64,000 bases of DNA. It comes from Streptomyces akebiae (GTDB taxonomy: Bacteria; Actinomycetota; Actinomycetes; Streptomycetales; Streptomycetaceae). Below are positions 61,701-64,000 of this stretch, piece after piece (positions within the stretch are counted from its first letter, which is position 1; each line of letters opens with the position of its first letter). Location: the NCBI RefSeq assembly GCF_019599145.1, contig NZ_CP080647.1, positions 3,782,001 through 3,846,000 on the forward strand, in the 5' to 3' direction. The translations under genes and the position numbers were made by a program. The notes under the pieces are model-generated. The model was not told the DNA's origin. It made no database searches and worked only from the letters and a program-made list of their open reading frames with translations.

Positions 61701-64000
61701 GTTGTACGTGGTGTGGATGGGCTTGCCCCGGGGGGTGACCTTGTCGTTCTCGGTGACGGAGTCCACGACGTACTTGTTGAACCAGGACTTCGCGGGCTTC
61801 TTCTCGTCGCCGTCCGGCGACCAGCGGACCGGGTAGCAGGTGCCGTTGTTCCTGCCCTGGTCCTCCGAGGGCTCGCTCGCGCAGCCTCCCGTGTACTCGA
61901 TCTCGATGTCACCACCGTGTTCGGTGGCGACCGTGCCGATGCGGGGGCGGGTGAAGGGCGGGCGCTGGTCGTTCGCGCCGCTGGCGACCAGGTTGGGGAG
62001 CTGACGGTCCCTGAGGCGAGCCTTCAAGGGCGAGGACGAGCCGACCGTGTACTCGCCGAAGCTGACGCCGTCCTTGTGCTGGAGGGTGCCGGTGGTGTCG
62101 CCGGGCGCGAAGCCGCGGCGGGTGATCGAGTTCAGCCAGAGACCGGGGGACGAGTAGTACCAGTCGGCGGGGAAGGACTGGTGGAGCTCGTACGTGTCCA
62201 CCTTGCCCAGGCCGGTCTGGCCCGCACGGGCCGCCTTCGTCGTCACCGAGTCGAGGCGCAGCTGCGTCCAGAAGGACGGGAAGGCCGGGCACAGCTTCGA
62301 CGTCGACTTGCAGTTGAGGTTGCCGGGGGTGTCCCACCAGGGGCGGTACGCGCCCGGGTCGGAGGTCTTGGCGAAGTTCGCCGCGTCGCAGGCCGTGGCC
62401 GACTTCAGACAGCGCTGTGCCACACCGAACTCGACGGTCGCGGACGGCTTGGTCAGGTCCGAGCGCATGCCGTACTCGATGGTCTTCGGGTAGGCGTAAC
62501 GGTCGTACTGCTCGGGCGACTTGAACTTCTTCTTCACGGCGTAGTGGTTGGTCTCCTGCTTCCAGGTGACGACCAGCGTGTTGCCGTGCACGTCGACCAC
62601 CTTGTCCAGGCCCCAGCGCCAGGCCTGCTTCTTGCCCGCTCCGCAGCGGGAGTCGGCGAAGGCGGTGGCGTGGCAGGGCTCGCCCGGGTGGTTGCCGAAG
62701 ACGGGAACGGTGGAGACGGAATCGGTGTCGGCGTGGCCGCCGCCGACCTGGCTGAGGCCGTAGTAGTACTTCGTGCCGTCCGTGGTCGTGACGATCCAGT
62801 ACTCACCGTTGTTGTCGCCGTTGGTGCCGCCGACGCGGTGCTCGATCCGGGTGCCGTCGTCGCTCTCGGAGCGGTAGAGCTCGGTGTCTGTCTCCGGGTT
62901 GCTGCCGGAGGCGGCGTCCCGCACCAGCTCGGTCGTCTTGCCGCCCAGGGTCATCACCGCGTTGTGCGACACCCAGCACAGGTCGGATGTCTTGTCCTTC
63001 TTGGCGGTGTTGTTGGGGGTGCCGGACTTCATCTTCTTGCGGTCGTCCTGGCAGGCGCGGTAACGGCGCTCGATGTGGCCCGCGTCGTAGTCCCAGCCCT
63101 CGCCGATCCAGGAGGCCTGGGGAGAGGCGACGGCGGTACGGCCGTCCACGCTCTGGGAGTTGTAGGTGAACTCGATGTTCGGAGCCGGGCCGGCGGGGGC
63201 CGCCGGAACCGTAAGCGGGTACGTCCAGGTGAACGCGCCCGACGAACCGCCCGCCGACCACTTGCCGCTGGAGGCCAGCGGCGTGGCCTTGAACGTGCCG
63301 CCGGCACCGCCGCCGGAGTCGACCGCCCCGACGACGGCCGAGTCGCCGGTCGCGGCGACCGGAGTGACCCCCGCGCCCGAAGTGCGGTAGGCCGCCTGGG
63401 CGATCGACGGTCCGTCGCTCGGCGTCGTCTTCGCCGGAGCCGGGGTGCCGGTGACGGTACCGTCCGCCGCCGTGTCGACCGTGGCGGTGATCGACTGGGA
63501 CTGGACGTCGTTGGTCGTCTCCAGTTCCTCGTACTCCTGGCAAGCCTCGTCGTCGGGCGTGGTCAGGTAGCACTCGGGAAACTGGACGAAGCGCAGGCGA
63601 GAGGCCCAGTCGGCGCCGTAGAGGTTCTTGAACTTCGCGTAGTCGAGCTTGACCGCGATCGGCACGGATCCGGAGGCCGGCGCCTGTACCTTCACGACCG
63701 TGCCGTCGACGCCCTGCGACACGGCGGCCGCGCGGTCGTAGACCTGCACCTGCCAGGTACCGGTGGGGGCGGCCTGTTCCGGAGCCTGGCCGAGGCTGAC
63801 GGGAAGGTTCGCGACGGGGGTCAGGGCGACCTGTCGGGTGACCGTGGTCGTACGGGCCGACGCCGGGGTCGTGCTCGCGGACGACCCGAAGTCGACCGCC
63901 CCCGTGCCCGCGGCCGGTGTGGTGACCGTGCCCGTCGGGGCCTGCTGCTGGTCCGGGGGGACATCGACCTTCAGCGTCTCCAGGTCGGGCTCGGAGGTTG
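58791..64000 (-). CDS. RHS/YD-repeat polymorphic toxin, body (partial, truncated by TGA)
   Basis: About 1736 codons to the window edge; the frame is open to 64000, so the start lies outside. N-terminal part here (SpvB/Teneurin-like) includes ASPQASWIGEGWDYDAGHIERR, GKTTELVRD and GWALDKVVDVHGNTL-type lines; then from about 61000 leftward come YD repeats (YGYDARGQRTSVKDPAGNEW, YTYDARGRVVSTTDPDVGK, YTEYDELGRIKFVRE). It would form the secreted shell that carries a C-terminal toxin. It ends TYDAVGNTTVRDLAAGPQDLD then TGA; the next in-frame residues TSENKLDTITVGGKKTTYVYD are normal RHS sequence, where D-W-T-S-E would be expected, so TGG has become TGA. Confidence 0.88.
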   Translation of the reverse strand, partial: TSEPDLETLKVDVPPDQQQAPTGTVTTPAAGTGAVDFGSSASTTPASARTTTVTRQVALTPVANLPVSLGQAPEQAAPTGTWQVQVYDRAAAVSQGVDGTVVKVQAPASGSVPIAVKLDYAKFKNLYGADWASRLRFVQFPECYLTTPDDEACQEYEELETTNDVQSQSITATVDTAADGTVTGTPAPAKTTPSDGPSIAQAAYRTSGAGVTPVAATGDSAVVGAVDSGGGAGGTFKATPLASSGKWSAGGSSGAFTWTYPLTVPAAPAGPAPNIEFTYNSQSVDGRTAVASPQASWIGEGWDYDAGHIERRYRACQDDRKKMKSGTPNNTAKKDKTSDLCWVSHNAVMTLGGKTTELVRDAASGSNPETDTELYRSESDDGTRIEHRVGGTNGDNNGEYWIVTTTDGTKYYYGLSQVGGGHADTDSVSTVPVFGNHPGEPCHATAFADSRCGAGKKQAWRWGLDKVVDVHGNTLVVTWKQETNHYAVKKKFKSPEQYDRYAYPKTIEYGMRSDLTKPSATVEFGVAQRCLKSATACDAANFAKTSDPGAYRPWWDTPGNLNCKSTSKLCPAFPSFWTQLRLDSVTTKAARAGQTGLGKVDTYELHQSFPADWYYSSPGLWLNSITRRGFAPGDTTGTLQHKDGVSFGEYTVGSSSPLKARLRDRQLPNLVASGANDQRPPFTRPRIGTVATEHGGDIEIEYTGGCASEPSEDQGRNNGTCYPVRWSPDGDEKKPAKSWFNKYVVDSVTENDKVTPRGKPIHTTYNYKDPAWAKSDDEFTRPSLRTHNVWRGYRQVAVTKGSETTSSAGVTPQAQSYSETRYFQGVGGEVKDSTGKYTLVSDDEPQYAGMTAESLTYLNSDKGTPKKRTLNFPWSKQTASRFREAEDGADMDPLLAHRSGVKRTDEIQTVGDSWQAVRTLTTVDDTYGIPVQVETAVVKPDGSGEAFSDEICTKTSYVHNTSAWLIGLPEQQRTTGTTCAAHDIADPATKLISATRTTYDNQSYGDAPTKGLVTAAAGVDGAGTSYSVVTRTTYDPLGRVRTVAKPGAGTTEMQYTPGDTGGPVTSVTAINAKGHSVITTFDPGRSLALTVTDPNRRVTRNEYDALGRFVKGWSPSRSSGGKSPNVEIEYQPAIATSDESRPAAVTTRTLKDDGTYSRQVTIFDGLMRQVQTQSEAHGPGRVVTDTTYDDHGLVDEQTSAYLAKDEPTAELFAPKSKSLVPSRVKFLYDGLERPVNESKYHDENVVHTTKTEYGDTSTYVDPAGSTSPRTRTHTDALGRVSSIVRYKDDTTTAGRTTTYGYDARGQRTSVKDPAGNEWTYTYDARGRVVSTTDPDVGKTETWYDEADRPYKVTDAKKRTAYTEYDELGRIKFVRENSETGTPVKSFTYDSLSGALGQPVASTRHTVNGDYISRVTGYDTEYRPTGTETVIPANTMTTGVSGTYAYKYTYTPTGKPQTVTLPSVGGLAQEKVVTRYNSDGLTESTSGLAWYTSDVTYSPYGEPLRTVSGSQPNRVWTTNFVDPYTGRLQRTVADRETAGPHRISNSHYAYDKSGIITSNARQLSDASGDTWDTQCFTYDVMGELVNAWTSNIAPTGNGTGCKSADGTTWGPRTDYAASSGPVADAPDAATDASAPDTSLKSTLAATAPAANTVSTGATAYHQSFTFDWLGNRATLTEADPTDATKNVTFTYGYNPKQPHTMTSIGSSPAGHGSTYTYDAVGNTTVRDLAAGPQDLD

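Overview
The window is high-GC actinobacterial chromosome, almost certainly Streptomyces. GTG/TTG starts are common, genes sit in tight ATGA/TGATG-coupled operons, and the gene content and order match, from memory, the S. coelicolor SCO4908-to-SCO4850 interval (sigQ/afsQ through sdhABCD). No search was run, so the synteny statement is recall, not a result. No rRNA, tRNA, CRISPR array or insertion sequence was seen.

Layout. (1) 54-5.6 kb: sigQ diverges from afsQ1-afsQ2-afsQ3, the two-component system that tunes antibiotic production, with a GTnAC-n6-GTnAC AfsQ1-type operator between them; then VanZ-like and PspC-like membrane proteins and a small secreted protein. (2) 5.7-21 kb: nucleoside salvage. 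Adenosine deaminase lies apart from a minus-strand unit of two Bmp-type nucleoside-binding lipoproteins, an ABC ATPase, two permeases, cytidine deaminase and thymidine phosphorylase. The same 12-bp palindrome stands before four of these transcription starts and looks like the operator of one regulator. Between them sit a LysR/MFS divergent pair, an ECF sigma factor with a SnoaL-like tail, a STAS protein antisense to its 3' end, and a Uma2-family protein. (3) 21-33 kb: an M20 amidohydrolase and a divergent nonulosonate (sialic-acid-like or Kdn) cell-surface polymer cluster with NeuB, a NeuA-HAD fusion, polysialyltransferase-like and GT2 glycosyltransferases, an acyltransferase and a methyltransferase. 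(4) 33-48.4 kb: LysE exporter, a cobalamin-dependent acyl-CoA mutase large subunit, an L,D-transpeptidase lipoprotein, two tandem ECF sigma/membrane-protein pairs, a PGRP/FG-GAP exoprotein with degenerate zinc site, several small hypotheticals, a GH20 hexosaminidase and an OHCU-decarboxylase-like protein. (5) 48.6-52 kb: sdhCDAB with a strong terminator. (6) 52-56 kb: TM2 and DUF2752 membrane proteins, a ubiquitin-like protein ending in Gly-Gly coupled to a DUF4132 C-terminal fragment, and a DsbA-like lipoprotein. (7) 56-64 kb: a secreted jelly-roll protein, then a polymorphic-toxin locus. Its large RHS/YD-repeat protein runs off the right edge, is broken by an in-frame TGA, and ends in a lower-GC NucA/NucB DNase tip followed by a probable immunity gene.

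Most novel-looking points: the ubiquitin-like/DUF4132-fragment pair; the RHS locus with a single nonsense codon between body and toxin; the four-site nucleoside palindrome; the polymer cluster with a disordered insertion in NeuA and a NeuB lacking its SAF domain; and a dispersed Streptomyces repeat that has become part of the coding ends of two proteins.
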